64,000 bases of DNA from an uncultured Pontibacter sp. (lineage in GTDB: Bacteria > Bacteroidota > Bacteroidia > Cytophagales > Hymenobacteraceae): the NCBI RefSeq assembly GCF_947492645.1, contig NZ_CANLMZ010000010.1, positions 186,001 to 250,000 of the forward strand. Direction: 5' to 3'. A model generated the notes under the pieces. It was not told where the DNA came from and ran no database searches. It was given only the letters and a program-made list of their open reading frames with translations. Below, one piece after another: positions 1-8,880 of this stretch (within the stretch, counting starts at the first letter, position 1; every line of letters starts with the position of its first letter). Both the position numbers and the translations under genes were made by a program.

Positions 1-1805
1 ATACCTACCGCAACAGGTATTCTTACAGCGGCAGCCTTGGCTTTTCGTACCGTTACTTTAAAAACGACGAAGCTGACATTGAACGCTCCCGCTCTACAAA
101 CGACTTGCTAAATGCCCTGCCACCCACACAACGCACCATTTGGATCAACTGGTCGCACTCTCCAGTACAAAAACCGGGGCGCGGCCGCTTTTCAGCGAGT
201 GTAAACGCAGGTAGCACAAGCCATCAGCGCCTGAACTACAGCAATACATCGCAGTACTTGTCGCCAACGTTTAACTCTAACATCACCTACCAGAAAACAA
301 TAGAGAATACACCGTTTAGCTATACCGCCAAGCTTTCGCAAGGCCAGACAAGTGGTGGCGTGTACAACTTTGTATTGCCAGACCTGAACTTCTCCATGAC
401 GCCGATCAGCTTTTTTGAGGCTTTTACCAACGACCAGCCTACAGGCAAATGGTACGAGCAGTTCACGATCGGCTACAACGTTACAGCCCAAAACAGACTA
501 ACAAACATTAGATCAGCAACTACTGATTCTTTCCAGGGTATTCCTATAACTGAGGGAAACACAACGCAGGATACTATTAGCCTGAGTAATTTTAACCAGC
601 TCTGGAAAAACGGACGCCGCTCTGCTGACCATAACCTTCAGCTAAACCTGGGCAGCTATAAAATAGCGCGCTATTTCAACTTCTCGCCTTCGGTAAGTTA
701 CCGCGAAAGCTGGACCGACCAGAAGTATAGCTTCCGTTGGGATCCGGACTCTCAGAAGGTAGACGTAGACACAACTAACTTTGGCCGGGTGTATGATTAC
801 AATGCCAGCGCCTCGCTTAGCACTACTATATACGGAACGGTGTATGTTGGCGGCAAACGCGTAGAAGCTATTCGCCACCTGGTTCGCCCGACTATAGGTT
901 ACAGTTTCCGCCCAGACTTTGGCAGAGACAACTACGGCTTTTACCAGACAGTACAGACCAGCACCTTCCCTGCGCCTGGCAGAGATGTCTTTACCCGCCT
1001 TGCCCGTGTGAATAATGCTCCTGCGGCAGGCTTACAGAGTAACTTAACCTTTGGGGTTTCCAATAATATTGAGATGAAAGTAAAGTCGCAGAACGACTCT
1101 ACAGCAAACCAATTTGAGAAAGTAAGCATACTGGACAACCTGGCTATTAACAGTTCTTACAACTTTGCAGCAGACTCTCTTAAACTTAACCCTATTTCAT
1201 TAACGGCTAACACCAGGTTATTTAGAGTATTTAACGTTACTTTTAACTCTACTTTTGAGCCATACAAACGCGACTCACTAGGTGCCCGGATTGACGAGTA
1301 TGTTTTTGACCTCTCAAAGTTAAAACTGGCCACACTAACAAACGCTAACTTTTCTATTAGTGCCAGCCTAAACCCGGAGGCAAGGCAGTCAAGGTCTTCT
1401 GGAGCCAGCAATTTGCCTATACTTAACCCTAACAGAGATCCCCTGCTGCCAGACTATGTGGATTTTAAAATTCCGTGGACACTTAGCTTCGACTATACAA
1501 TCGGTTATTTTAGAACCTTTGGCAGATCAGAGAACACAAGCATAACGCAGACGCTGGGAGTAAACGGCTCGGTAAACCTGACAGATAAATGGAAAATAAC
1601 ATACTTTGCAGGCTACGATTTTACAAATAACAACATTGCCAACGCCAACCTGCAGATATACCGCGACTTGCATTGTTGGGAAATGAGTATCGGTTGGATA
1701 CCTTACGGATTTGCACAAGGCTACAACATCACTATCAACGCCAAATCTGCGTTGCTGCAAGATCTGAGACTTACCCGAAACAGAACTGCCCGTAATAGAT
1801 TTTAA
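1..1805 (+). CDS. lptD: LPS-assembly outer-membrane protein LptD (C-terminal part, cut by window edge)
   Basis: The frame is open from base 3 with no start inside the window, so this is the C-terminal ~600 residues of a larger protein. The sequence is a dense series of alternating polar/hydrophobic strands (NITYQKTI, FSYTAKLSQG, LNLGSYKIARYFNFSPSVSYR), as in a large outer-membrane barrel. The end, LQIYRDLHCWEMSIGWIPYG followed by ..LLQDLRLTRNR, matches what I know of the C-terminal barrel of Bacteroidota LptD/OstA homologues, which insert lipopolysaccharide or lipooligosaccharide into the outer leaflet. A TTG at 105 could be mistaken for a start but lies inside the barrel. A strong hairpin follows directly. 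The family call rests on the C-terminal motif; a SprA-like or other large barrel is less likely. Confidence 0.75.
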   Translation, partial: TYRNRYSYSGSLGFSYRYFKNDEADIERSRSTNDLLNALPPTQRTIWINWSHSPVQKPGRGRFSASVNAGSTSHQRLNYSNTSQYLSPTFNSNITYQKTIENTPFSYTAKLSQGQTSGGVYNFVLPDLNFSMTPISFFEAFTNDQPTGKWYEQFTIGYNVTAQNRLTNIRSATTDSFQGIPITEGNTTQDTISLSNFNQLWKNGRRSADHNLQLNLGSYKIARYFNFSPSVSYRESWTDQKYSFRWDPDSQKVDVDTTNFGRVYDYNASASLSTTIYGTVYVGGKRVEAIRHLVRPTIGYSFRPDFGRDNYGFYQTVQTSTFPAPGRDVFTRLARVNNAPAAGLQSNLTFGVSNNIEMKVKSQNDSTANQFEKVSILDNLAINSSYNFAADSLKLNPISLTANTRLFRVFNVTFNSTFEPYKRDSLGARIDEYVFDLSKLKLATLTNANFSISASLNPEARQSRSSGASNLPILNPNRDPLLPDYVDFKIPWTLSFDYTIGYFRTFGRSENTSITQTLGVNGSVNLTDKWKITYFAGYDFTNNNIANANLQIYRDLHCWEMSIGWIPYGFAQGYNITINAKSALLQDLRLTRNRTARNRF

Positions 1806-1839
1806 CAAAAACAGCCACACCAAAATGTGGCTGTTTTTG
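1806..1839 (+). terminator. Terminator hairpin after lptD
   Basis: Perfect 14-bp inverted repeat (1806-1819 with 1826-1839), loop CCAAAA, with A-run and T-run at the stem base. It starts right after the lptD stop and separates lptD from panB. Confidence 0.85.
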
Positions 1840-1881
1840 TTTTAGATTTTATAGCTTTACACCTTAACTATTGCAATTGCT

Positions 1882-2700
1882 ATGTCTGTTCATAAAAGTG
1901 ACTTAAAAAAAATCACGACACACCAGCTTCAGAACATGAAGGAGCGAGGTGAGAAGATCTCCATGCTCACAGCATACGACTACTCCATGGCTACTATCCT
2001 GGATGCAGCCGGAGTTGACGTATTACTGGTAGGCGACTCAGCATCCAACGTAATGGCTGGCCACGAAACAACACTACCTATCACCCTGGACCAGATGATC
2101 TACCATGCCTCTTCAGTAATTCGAGGGGTGAACAGAGCTTTTGTAGTAGTAGACTTACCATTCGGTTCTTACCAGGGTAATTCCTCAGAAGCTTTGCGAT
2201 CTACAATCCGCATCATGAAAGAATCTGGCGCACATGGCATAAAACTGGAAGGCGGAGCAGAGATAAAAGAATCGATTACACGCATACTTAGCGCAGGCGT
2301 ACCGGTAATGGGCCACTTAGGCCTTACGCCGCAATCTATCTATAAATTTGGCACTTACTCTGTGCGTGCCAAGGAGGAAGAGGAAGCTCAGAAACTGATA
2401 GACGATGCCTTGCTGCTGCAAGAGCTAGGCTGCTTTTCCATTGTATTAGAGAAAATACCATCCGAGCTCGCTAAGCGCGTGGCCGAAAAGCTCCAGATCC
2501 CGATTATAGGCATTGGCGCTGGTCCGCATGTAGATGGCCAGGTACTCGTAGTTCATGATATGCTGGGAATAAACAAAGAGTTTAAACCTCGTTTCCTGCG
2601 CCGCTACGCCGACCTGCACACCATCATGACAGATGCTGTACAGAACTACGTGAAGGATGTTAAAAACCACGACTTCCCGAACGAGAAGGAGGCATATTAA
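1882..2700 (+). CDS. panB: 3-methyl-2-oxobutanoate hydroxymethyltransferase PanB
   Basis: First step of pantothenate (vitamin B5, CoA precursor) synthesis: transfers a hydroxymethyl group from 5,10-methylene-tetrahydrofolate to 2-oxoisovalerate to give ketopantoate. It is cytosolic, and 272 residues is normal for the family. Visible marks are [19 protein letters not shown] near residue 28, the metal/substrate region [32 protein letters not shown], the catalytic-Glu region [10 protein letters not shown] and the conserved [17 protein letters not shown]. The ATG at 1882 precedes a short basic N-terminus typical of PanB. No panC or panD is next to it; it stands alone between two hairpins. Confidence 0.96.
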   Translation: MSVHKSDLKKITTHQLQNMKERGEKISMLTAYDYSMATILDAAGVDVLLVGDSASNVMAGHETTLPITLDQMIYHASSVIRGVNRAFVVVDLPFGSYQGNSSEALRSTIRIMKESGAHGIKLEGGAEIKESITRILSAGVPVMGHLGLTPQSIYKFGTYSVRAKEEEEAQKLIDDALLLQELGCFSIVLEKIPSELAKRVAEKLQIPIIGIGAGPHVDGQVLVVHDMLGINKEFKPRFLRRYADLHTIMTDAVQNYVKDVKNHDFPNEKEAY

Positions 2701-2712
2701 GCTTTATGCGAT

Positions 2713-2758
2713 AGAAGGTCAGTAAGCCATACTTTAAAGTATAGCTTACTGACCTTCT
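2713..2758 (+). terminator. Long terminator hairpin after panB with AAGTATA in the centre
   Basis: Arms 2714-2727 and 2744-2757 are perfectly complementary (GAAGGTCAGTAAGC/GCTTACTGACCTTC). The centre contains the 14-base palindrome ATACTTTAAAGTAT, so nearly the whole 46 bases can fold. It lies just after the panB stop and may also end transcription from the opposite side. Confidence 0.75.
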
Positions 2759-2846
2759 TCATACTTTATACTTCTGATCACACCCCAACAAAGCAGGATA
2801 AAAGGTAAAGCTGTTTTTAGTCATATACCTGCTTTAGATTATACGT

Positions 2847-3527
2847 ATGGCGTTAGACGTTCTTTTTGAGGATAACCATGTGCTGGTGGTAAACAAACCA
2901 GCCGGCTTACTTGTGCACGGCGACGAAACCGGCGATGTAACGCTGGCTGACCTGGCTAAAAAGTACGTCAAAGATAAGTATAACAAACCGGGCAATGTAT
3001 TTATAGGCGTTGTTCACAGGCTAGACAGGCCAGTTAGTGGAGTTGTGTTGCTGGCAAAAACATCTAAGGCTCTCAGCAGGCTTAACGAACTCTTCCGGAG
3101 TAAAAAAACGCAGAAAACATACTGGGCCGCTGTAGAAAACAAACCGCAGCAAGAACAAGGCACCCTTGTGCACTGGCTCATAAAAGACAGCGCCAGAAAC
3201 GTTACTAAGGCATATAGCAAGGAAAACAACAACGGTTTAAGATCGGAACTGCATTACAAACTATTAGTTGCAAGTAAAGACAGGTATCTGCTAGAAGTAA
3301 ACCCTATTACAGGGCGGCCACACCAGATACGCGTACAGCTGGCATCTATGAAGTGCCCTATACTTGGCGATTTAAAGTATGGCGCCGCCCAGCCATTGCC
3401 AGACAAAAGTATAGCCCTGCACGCCCGGCAGTTGCAGTTTGAGCACCCAACCTTAAAAACACCTGTAACAGTTAGTGCACCGCTACCCGCTACACCTGTG
3501 TGGCAACCGTTCAGCAACTTACTTTAG
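2847..3527 (+). CDS. RluA-family RNA pseudouridine synthase
   Basis: Isomerises uridine to pseudouridine in rRNA or tRNA. The RluA-family signature HRLDRPVSGVVLLAKTSKAL lies near residue 57, with the catalytic Asp in HRLD. It is followed by the KTYWAAVENKP strand and the later GRPHQIRVQLASMKCPILGD block, which is the conserved C-terminal signature. The 226-residue length and the lack of an N-terminal S4 domain fit the short RluA/RluC-like group rather than RluD or RluB. The start MALDVLFEDNHVLVVNKPAG gives the usual family N-terminus. The exact target uridine cannot be read from the sequence. Confidence 0.93.
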   Translation: MALDVLFEDNHVLVVNKPAGLLVHGDETGDVTLADLAKKYVKDKYNKPGNVFIGVVHRLDRPVSGVVLLAKTSKALSRLNELFRSKKTQKTYWAAVENKPQQEQGTLVHWLIKDSARNVTKAYSKENNNGLRSELHYKLLVASKDRYLLEVNPITGRPHQIRVQLASMKCPILGDLKYGAAQPLPDKSIALHARQLQFEHPTLKTPVTVSAPLPATPVWQPFSNLL

Positions 3528-3614
3528 TACTAAAGCAGGAATTCGCAAAAGTGATTTAAATCATTTTTATGAACTTTTATATGCTCCACTCTATTTTACA
3601 TTAAATTCATGTTG

Positions 3615-3622
3615 TAGATTTG
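3615..3622 (+). promoter_or_regulatory. Bacteroidota -7 element upstream of the desaturase
   Basis: TAGATTTG matches the TAnnTTTG -7 box of the Bacteroidota housekeeping sigma factor, 68 bases before the desaturase ATG. I see no good TTTG -33 element at the right distance, so this is tentative. Confidence 0.4.
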
Positions 3623-3690
3623 CGAAATAGCCTGGCAATTTGCTTGTGCTGCACAGCTTAACACATTATAAACACCTTCATATTAGTTAA

Positions 3691-4452
3691 ATGGCAATAC
3701 TCATTTTCTTTGTAGTGCATTGGTACCTGTCTCTTTTCGTTCAGACATTTTACCTGCACCGCTATGCTGCCCATAAAATGTTCACGATGAACCCTTTCTG
3801 GGAAAAGGCATTTTACCTGTTAACTTATATTGCCCAAGGCTCTTCATTCCTATCGCCACGTGCTTATGCTGTGCTTCACCGCATGCACCATGCTTTTTCA
3901 GACACAGAGCGCGACCCACATTCACCGCATTTTTCTAACAATGCCTTTACCATGATGTGGAAGACAAAAGAAATTTACAACAATGTACTTAACCGCCGTG
4001 TAGAGCCTGAACTTCGTTTCGAGGGCAACTACCCTGTCTGGAACGCTATTGAAAAAATAGGCGACTCATACTACTCCAGAATTGGGTGGGGCGTAGGTTA
4101 TGTGTTATTCTATATCGCCTTTGCCACACAGTGGTGGATGTACCTGCTGTTGCCTGTACACTTCCTGATGGGCCCGGTACACGGCGCTATTGTAAACTGG
4201 AGCGGCCACAAGTATGGCTATCAGAACTTCGATAATAACGACAAATCAAGAAACTCGCTTTTCTTTGACTTCTTAACTGGAGGCGAACTGTTTCAGAACA
4301 ACCACCACAAATTGCCGAACCGTGTTAATTTTGGTGTAAAGTGGTGGGAAGTAGACCCAACATGGCCAGTTATCTGGACACTTAATAAAGTTGGCATTAT
4401 TAAGCTGAAAGAGCCGAAAGCTAAAACAGTAAGAGCCAGAGCAAATGCTTAG
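3691..4452 (+). CDS. Membrane acyl-CoA/acyl-lipid fatty acid desaturase
   Basis: Di-iron integral membrane desaturase that introduces a cis double bond into fatty acyl chains and so tunes membrane fluidity. The three histidine boxes are visible: HRYAAH near residue 24, HRMHH near residue 64 (followed by AFSDTERDPHSP) and NNHHKLPN near residue 204. Hydrophobic helices surround them: the N-terminal ILIFFVVHWYLSLFV and the central VGYVLFYIAFATQWWMYLLL. The 253-residue length is short for stearoyl-CoA-type desaturases, with no cytochrome b5 or ferredoxin domain, so electrons must come from elsewhere. It is a single gene with its own terminator. Confidence 0.92.
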   Translation: MAILIFFVVHWYLSLFVQTFYLHRYAAHKMFTMNPFWEKAFYLLTYIAQGSSFLSPRAYAVLHRMHHAFSDTERDPHSPHFSNNAFTMMWKTKEIYNNVLNRRVEPELRFEGNYPVWNAIEKIGDSYYSRIGWGVGYVLFYIAFATQWWMYLLLPVHFLMGPVHGAIVNWSGHKYGYQNFDNNDKSRNSLFFDFLTGGELFQNNHHKLPNRVNFGVKWWEVDPTWPVIWTLNKVGIIKLKEPKAKTVRARANA

Positions 4453-4456
4453 TATA

Positions 4457-4484
4457 AAAAGCCCTCCCGCAACGGAGGGCTTTT
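4457..4484 (+). terminator. Terminator after the desaturase
   Basis: Stem AAAAGCCCTCC / GGAGGGCTTTT with loop CGCAAC, followed by TTCTTTTTT. Classical intrinsic terminator. Confidence 0.88.
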
Positions 4485-4619
4485 CTTTTTTGAAAAAATG
4501 ACACTCTCTGCTCTAAGTACTTGTTTCTTTTATAGTATAAATACGGGGATAGTATAGTTGCCACTTAAGCACAGGCCTACTTAAAGCCACAGTATCACCT
4601 ACTTTTCGTTTGCAAAACG

Positions 4620-4651
4620 TTGCACTTAACCAAATAATATTCTTACCTTTG
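4620..4651 (+). promoter_or_regulatory. Promoter of the rpsP-rimM-trmD operon
   Basis: TTG at 4620-4622 and TACCTTTG at 4644-4651, spaced 21 bases, fit the Bacteroidota promoter (TTTG ... TAnnTTTG). The rpsP ATG lies 52 bases downstream, leaving a leader of about 45 bases. Confidence 0.65.
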
Positions 4652-4703
4652 CGGTTCTAAAAACTGGCGGACGGGATTCGCCGACTTAATTATTCTATAA
4701 AAA

Positions 4704-5255
4704 ATGGCAGTAAAAATCAGACTGGCCCGCAGAGGCCGCAAGAAAGCCGCTATCTACGATATCGTAGTAGCCGATGCAAGATCACCACGTGATGGTAAGT
4801 TCATCGAGAAACTGGGTACTTACAACCCTAACTCAAACCCTGCTTTTATCGATTTCGATCAGGAGAAGGCGTTTAACTGGATGATGAACGGTGCTCAGCC
4901 AACTGACACAGTTAAGGCTATGCTTTCTTACACAGGTATCCTTTACAGAAGACACCTGCAAATAGGTGTTATTAAAGGTGCTATTTCTCAGGAAACTGCT
5001 AACTCTCGTTTCGAAGAGTGGAAGAAAGAGAAAGAATCTAAGATTGAGAGCAAGCGTCAAGGTCTGATGACTGACAAAGAAGCTAAGAAAAAAGCTGCTT
5101 TCGACGCTGAAACTAAAGTTAAAGAAGCTCGTGCAGAGTCTATTCGTCAGCGTGAGGCTGATAAAGCTGCTGCTAACGCTCCAGCTGAAGAAGCTGCAGA
5201 GGAAGCACCTGAAGCATCAGCTGAAGGTGGCGAGTCTACTGAAGAACAAGCATAA
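4704..5255 (+). CDS. rpsP: 30S ribosomal protein S16 with acidic/alanine-rich tail
   Basis: Small-subunit protein needed for 30S assembly. The N-terminus [20 protein letters not shown] and the following [20 protein letters not shown] are the S16 core, ending near residue 85. The protein is 183 residues, about twice the bacterial norm. The extra C-terminal half starts with a Lys/Glu-rich helix ([16 protein letters not shown]) and ends with an Ala/Glu-rich segment ([18 protein letters not shown]). Long tails on S16 are common in Bacteroidota. Codon use is strongly biased, as expected for a highly expressed gene. First gene of the rpsP-rimM-trmD block, 11 bases before rimM. Confidence 0.97.
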   Translation: MAVKIRLARRGRKKAAIYDIVVADARSPRDGKFIEKLGTYNPNSNPAFIDFDQEKAFNWMMNGAQPTDTVKAMLSYTGILYRRHLQIGVIKGAISQETANSRFEEWKKEKESKIESKRQGLMTDKEAKKKAAFDAETKVKEARAESIRQREADKAAANAPAEEAAEEAPEASAEGGESTEEQA

Positions 5256-5266
5256 TTTCTTTTGCC

Positions 5267-5848
5267 ATGAATATTGATGCCTGCTTCCTTCTTGGATACA
5301 TCGTCAAGACCCATGGCACAAAGGGCCAGGTAGTAGCGTTTTTCGACGTTGACTTTCCTGAAGATTATGAAGATCAGGAATCAGTTTTCCTTGAACAAAA
5401 AGGAAGACTGATTCCTTTTTTTATTGACGCTGTAGAGCCAATAAAAAACAGCCGTTTCATCATCAAGTTTGAAGATATAAACACGATGGAACAGGCAGAG
5501 GCGCTTCGCGGCACATCTTTATACTTGCCGCTGAACGAACTGCCAGAGCTGGAAGAAGATCAATTTTACTTTCACGAAGTGATCGGATATCAGGTAGTGG
5601 ACCAGAACCACGGCAAGCTTGGCACAGTAAAAGAATTTTATGATTTGCCTCAGCAGCAGTTAATGGCTATGGATTACCTGGGCCAGGAAATGCTGATCCC
5701 GGTGATGGATGAAATCCTGCTACGTGCTGACCATAAAGCCAAAGAACTGTACATCATGCTCCCGGAAGGCCTTTTGGAAGTATACACCGAACCATCCAAC
5801 CCCGAAGACGCCGACGATCAGGACGACGACACGGAGGAGGCAAAGTAA
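5267..5848 (+). CDS. rimM: 16S rRNA processing protein RimM
   Basis: Assembly factor that binds S19 and the 30S head during maturation. The N-terminal beta-barrel ([21 protein letters not shown], then the [25 protein letters not shown] strand set) and the PRC-barrel half ([19 protein letters not shown], then [20 protein letters not shown]) are in the usual order. A short acidic tail ([14 protein letters not shown]) ends the 193-residue protein. It sits between rpsP and trmD, and its stop overlaps the trmD start by one base (TAATG), implying coupled translation. Confidence 0.95.
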   Translation: MNIDACFLLGYIVKTHGTKGQVVAFFDVDFPEDYEDQESVFLEQKGRLIPFFIDAVEPIKNSRFIIKFEDINTMEQAEALRGTSLYLPLNELPELEEDQFYFHEVIGYQVVDQNHGKLGTVKEFYDLPQQQLMAMDYLGQEMLIPVMDEILLRADHKAKELYIMLPEGLLEVYTEPSNPEDADDQDDDTEEAK

Positions 5849-6525
5849 TGCGTTTCGATATTATCAGCTGCCAGCCTGACCTGCTGGAAAGCCCCTTTAG
5901 CCACTCTATACTTAAACGAGCCCAACAAAAAGGCTTGGCAGAAGTGCATGTGCATGATTTACGCAAGTATGCCATTAACAAGCACGGCCAGATAGATGAC
6001 TACGCTTTTGGCGGTGGAGCAGGCATGGTAATGATGATCGAGCCGATTGATAAAATGATTACTGAGTTGCAGGCCGAGCGCACCTACGATGCCATTATTT
6101 ACATGACACCGGATGGCCAGACGCTTAACCAGCAAGTAGTAAACAAGTTTTCGCTGTTACAGAATGTGATTATACTTTGCGGCCACTACAAAGGCGTGGA
6201 TGAACGCGTAAGGCAGCATTTTGTAACTCACGAAATCAGTATCGGAGACTACGTACTTTCAGGTGGGGAGCTGGGCGCAGCGGTTTTAGCAGACGCCATT
6301 ATCCGTATCATTCCTGGCGTGCTAAACGATGAGTCCTCGGCATTGACGGACTCTTTCCAGGATGGGTTGCTGGCACCGCCGGTTTATACACGCCCTGCAG
6401 AATACAAAGGCATGAAAGTGCCTGATATACTGATGTCTGGAGATGCACCCAAGATTGAGCAATGGCGCTTTGAGCAGGCTGTAAACCGCACCAAACAGCG
6501 CCGGCCAGATTTACTGGAAGATTGA
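5848..6525 (+). CDS. trmD: tRNA (guanine-N1)-methyltransferase TrmD
   Basis: SAM-dependent SPOUT-class enzyme that methylates G37 next to the anticodon and prevents +1 frameshifting. Visible blocks are [37 protein letters not shown], the knot region [16 protein letters not shown] and [16 protein letters not shown], and the C-terminal LPPVYTRP-like [14 protein letters not shown]. 225 residues is normal. Its start overlaps the rimM stop by one base. Confidence 0.97.
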   Translation: MRFDIISCQPDLLESPFSHSILKRAQQKGLAEVHVHDLRKYAINKHGQIDDYAFGGGAGMVMMIEPIDKMITELQAERTYDAIIYMTPDGQTLNQQVVNKFSLLQNVIILCGHYKGVDERVRQHFVTHEISIGDYVLSGGELGAAVLADAIIRIIPGVLNDESSALTDSFQDGLLAPPVYTRPAEYKGMKVPDILMSGDAPKIEQWRFEQAVNRTKQRRPDLLED

Positions 6526-6646
6526 TTTAGATTTTGGCAAACAGTTTTTGTAAACTTTATTACTGCTATGGCACATATTTTTGAGCGATGGCAGCAAAAA
6601 ACTATATTTTTTTTCTGCAAATGTTCCTATGTAATAAATATTTACA

Positions 6647-6654
6647 TATCTTTG
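6647..6654 (+). promoter_or_regulatory. -7 element of the rplS promoter
   Basis: TATCTTTG matches TAnnTTTG, 42 bases before the rplS ATG. Only a weak TGTT lies where the -33 element should be (near 6622). Because there is also a 171-base gap after trmD, rplS probably has its own promoter here in addition to any read-through. Confidence 0.55.
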
Positions 6655-6696
6655 CAGTCCGAATTTTGAAGAAGATACTTTAAGAAAATAGCCATC

Positions 6697-7050
6697 ATGA
6701 GCGAGTTAATTAAATTTATTGAGCAGGAATATACTGACAAACGCGCCTCTTTCCCTGCTTTCAACGCAGGTGATACAATCAATATCCACGTTAAAATCCG
6801 TGAAGGTAACAAAGAGCGTATCCAGCAGTTCCAGGGCGTTGTAATCCAGCGTAAGAACGTAAACACTAACGGCGAAACATTTACTGTTAGAAAAGTATCT
6901 AATCAGATCGGCCTTGAGCGTATTTTCCCACTTCTTTCTCCATCTATCGAGAAAATCGAACTTGTGAGAAGAGGTAAAGTAAGAAGAGCAAGACTTTACT
7001 ATTTAAGAGGTCTTTCTGGAAAAGCAGCTCGTATCAAAGAAAGAAGATAA
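6697..7050 (+). CDS. rplS: 50S ribosomal protein L19
   Basis: Large-subunit protein at the 30S-50S interface. The family signature [20 protein letters not shown], then [14 protein letters not shown] and [20 protein letters not shown], continues to the basic C-terminus [20 protein letters not shown]. 117 residues is normal. It completes the conserved rpsP-rimM-trmD-rplS order, although it is separated by 171 bases and has a promoter-like element of its own. Confidence 0.97.
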   Translation: MSELIKFIEQEYTDKRASFPAFNAGDTINIHVKIREGNKERIQQFQGVVIQRKNVNTNGETFTVRKVSNQIGLERIFPLLSPSIEKIELVRRGKVRRARLYYLRGLSGKAARIKERR

Positions 7051-7087
7051 GAATACCTGTTTTCATAAATTTTCCGTAGTTTTAGTG

Positions 7088-7116
7088 AAGAGGAGTTGTG
7101 CAAACAGCTCCTCTTT
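7088..7116 (+). terminator. Terminator after rplS
   Basis: Stem AAGAGGAGTTG / CAGCTCCTCTT (one G-T pair) with loop TGCAAA, followed by a run of T. Ends the ribosomal operon. Confidence 0.85.
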
Positions 7117-7185
7117 TTTTGTGCTGTATCCTTAAATTGCTTTAGTTACCGTCCCAGTTAACTTAGAAGTATAAACCCGTATTCC

Positions 7186-7770
7186 ATGAGATATTGTTTT
7201 CACGCACTATTGCTCATTAGCATTCTTTTCATCACGAGTTGTAAAACAGATTATGCTACCCTGCCAACTTACACAGGCACCAGGCAATTACAGGCAGTTA
7301 TAGAAGTACCGGCAGGCAATAACCTGCAGCTAAAGTACAACAAACAAACACAGGAGTTTGTAAGCGATAAAAATGCAGGGAAAGACCGAATAATAGAGTT
7401 TCTTCCGTTCCCGGGAAACTATGGGTTTATACCTTCCACAGAGGTTGGTAAGAATGGGAGTGGCCTACCTATACTTGTACTAGCCGAAAGAGTTGAAACA
7501 GGAACAGTAATGGAAGTTGTGCCATTAGGGATATTACAACTGGAAACAGAAGGCGAAATACAACCCATCGTAGTTGCAGTACCCGCACGCCCTAGCGAAC
7601 GCACAATTGACGCTACTACGCTAGCAGCTTTCTCACAAAGCTACCCAGCAGCACAGTTTATACTTAAAGAGTGGTTTGTAAACCGTAATAAAACAGCTAA
7701 CACTAAATTTGTCGCCTGGCGCGATGAACGATTTGCGGATAAGGAAATACAGCGTTGGATGATGCTTTAA
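7186..7770 (+). CDS. Pyrophosphatase-like lipoprotein, catalytic aspartates missing
   Basis: A signal peptide with lipobox ITSC (Cys19) predicts a lipoprotein. The body follows soluble family I inorganic pyrophosphatase: VIEVPAGNNLQLKYN (residues 38-52), RIIEFLPFPGNYGFIPSTEV (68-87), PILVLAERVETGTVMEV and GILQLETEGEIQPIVVAVPA. Family I enzymes need DGDPxD after the NYGFIP block. Here the segment is KNGSGLPILV, with none of those Asp residues, and the DE..D motif before VAVP is ETEGEIQP. I therefore see the fold but not the metal site, and infer a non-catalytic or repurposed envelope protein. It stands alone with no neighbour that explains a role. Confidence 0.7.
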   Translation: MRYCFHALLLISILFITSCKTDYATLPTYTGTRQLQAVIEVPAGNNLQLKYNKQTQEFVSDKNAGKDRIIEFLPFPGNYGFIPSTEVGKNGSGLPILVLAERVETGTVMEVVPLGILQLETEGEIQPIVVAVPARPSERTIDATTLAAFSQSYPAAQFILKEWFVNRNKTANTKFVAWRDERFADKEIQRWMML

Positions 7771-7890
7771 GTACGTTCACTTAAAAGCTAGTAGCATGCC
7801 TGGTTTCGGAAAAAGTGACATAAGTAAAGTATTCTTAAGTAGATAAAGCAATTTCTAGCATTTAATAACAGTTCTTCCCGGTAGTCATAA

Positions 7891-7936
7891 AAAAGCGCTG
7901 ACCGGCAGATACGGACACATCCACCAGTCAGCGTTA
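7891..7936 (-). terminator. Terminator for the leftward coiled-coil gene
   Basis: CGCTGACCGG and CCAGTCAGCG form a stem (one G-T pair) after the stop of the minus-strand gene. On that strand the stem is followed by TTTTTT. Confidence 0.6.
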
Positions 7937-7960
7937 AATAAATTTGCTTGACGCTGTAGC

Positions 7961-8665
7961 TTACTTTATTTGTTGCAGCTTTGCTCTCACAGCCTCAACT
8001 GATTTTTCCATTTCTTGCACACGCTGGCGGCTAACCTCCTGCTGTGTCTGGTTATTTACCACTTCCTGTTCCAGTTGCTTAAGTTCTCCGGCATTGCGTA
8101 CCAGCTCCGCCTCAAGCTCCTGCTTGCGCTTCTTGTTCTTGTCAATGTTTAGCTGTATATCGTTTGCCTGCTTCACAACACGGTCCTGCTCCTGCTTCGT
8201 TGCGCGCAGTACATCCTCGGCTTCGTTTATTTGGCGCAGCACATCTTCGCGGTACACTTTTCTGGCAAAACCTTTCATAAAGTTCTCCGCAGCGGTGTAC
8301 TCCTGCGGCGTAGCATTCTTATCTACATAAGCTACACCCATATCAAGGCTCCACCATACATAACTGCCATTTGTACCGCTGCCTACAGTAGATAAAACAC
8401 GCATAGGCTTATTACTGATAGTGTCTATAACAGCACTTTCAATAGTATACACTCCTTTAGTATATTTCACTTTCCCGGCTTTGCTAGACAGGTGGTCTTT
8501 CCAGTATTTTTCTACAAACTTAGGATCCAGCTGTACTGTAAGCTGCTGCCCCCGGCGCATGACACCATTAACTGTTTGCTCACTCTCCTCTACCTTAACT
8601 TGCTGCGCTTGGCAGATACCTGCTACCATTAATAGCATTACAAGTAAAACTGTTCTCATTCTCAT
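7961..8665 (-). CDS. Secreted protein with C-terminal coiled coil, unknown function
   Basis: I do not recognise a named family. The first ~20 residues (MRMRTVLLVMLLMVAGICQAQ) are a clear signal peptide. Residues ~25-130 form a small predicted beta-rich domain (VNGVMRRGQQLTVQLDP, VYTIESAVIDTISNKPMRV). Residues ~140-234 are a Glu/Gln/Lys-rich heptad region that should form a long coiled coil. The product is probably periplasmic or surface attached. It is a single gene transcribed away from queD. Confidence 0.6.
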   Translation of the reverse strand: MRMRTVLLVMLLMVAGICQAQQVKVEESEQTVNGVMRRGQQLTVQLDPKFVEKYWKDHLSSKAGKVKYTKGVYTIESAVIDTISNKPMRVLSTVGSGTNGSYVWWSLDMGVAYVDKNATPQEYTAAENFMKGFARKVYREDVLRQINEAEDVLRATKQEQDRVVKQANDIQLNIDKNKKRKQELEAELVRNAGELKQLEQEVVNNQTQQEVSRQRVQEMEKSVEAVRAKLQQIK

Positions 8666-8772
8666 GCCTGACTTTAGTGATTTGATGATGTGTACCTTGA
8701 AATGAAGTACGAAAATAAGTAATCGTACTGATAAACAGGATGTACCAAGAGAATAATTTAGCGAAAATTTGA

Positions 8773-8803
8773 TTTGGGATTAGAATTAGCAGCGTTAACT
8801 TTG
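8773..8803 (+). promoter_or_regulatory. Promoter of queD-folE
   Basis: TTTG at 8773-8776 and TAACTTTG at 8796-8803, spaced 19 bases: one of the best Bacteroidota promoter matches in the window. The leader to the queD ATG is about 70 bases. Confidence 0.7.
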
Positions 8804-8880
8804 TAAACTTATAGCTTACGTAAAAATCGAAAGCCTTAAGCAAGGCAAAACATTAGCCATGCAGGGTTGTTGGAAACATT

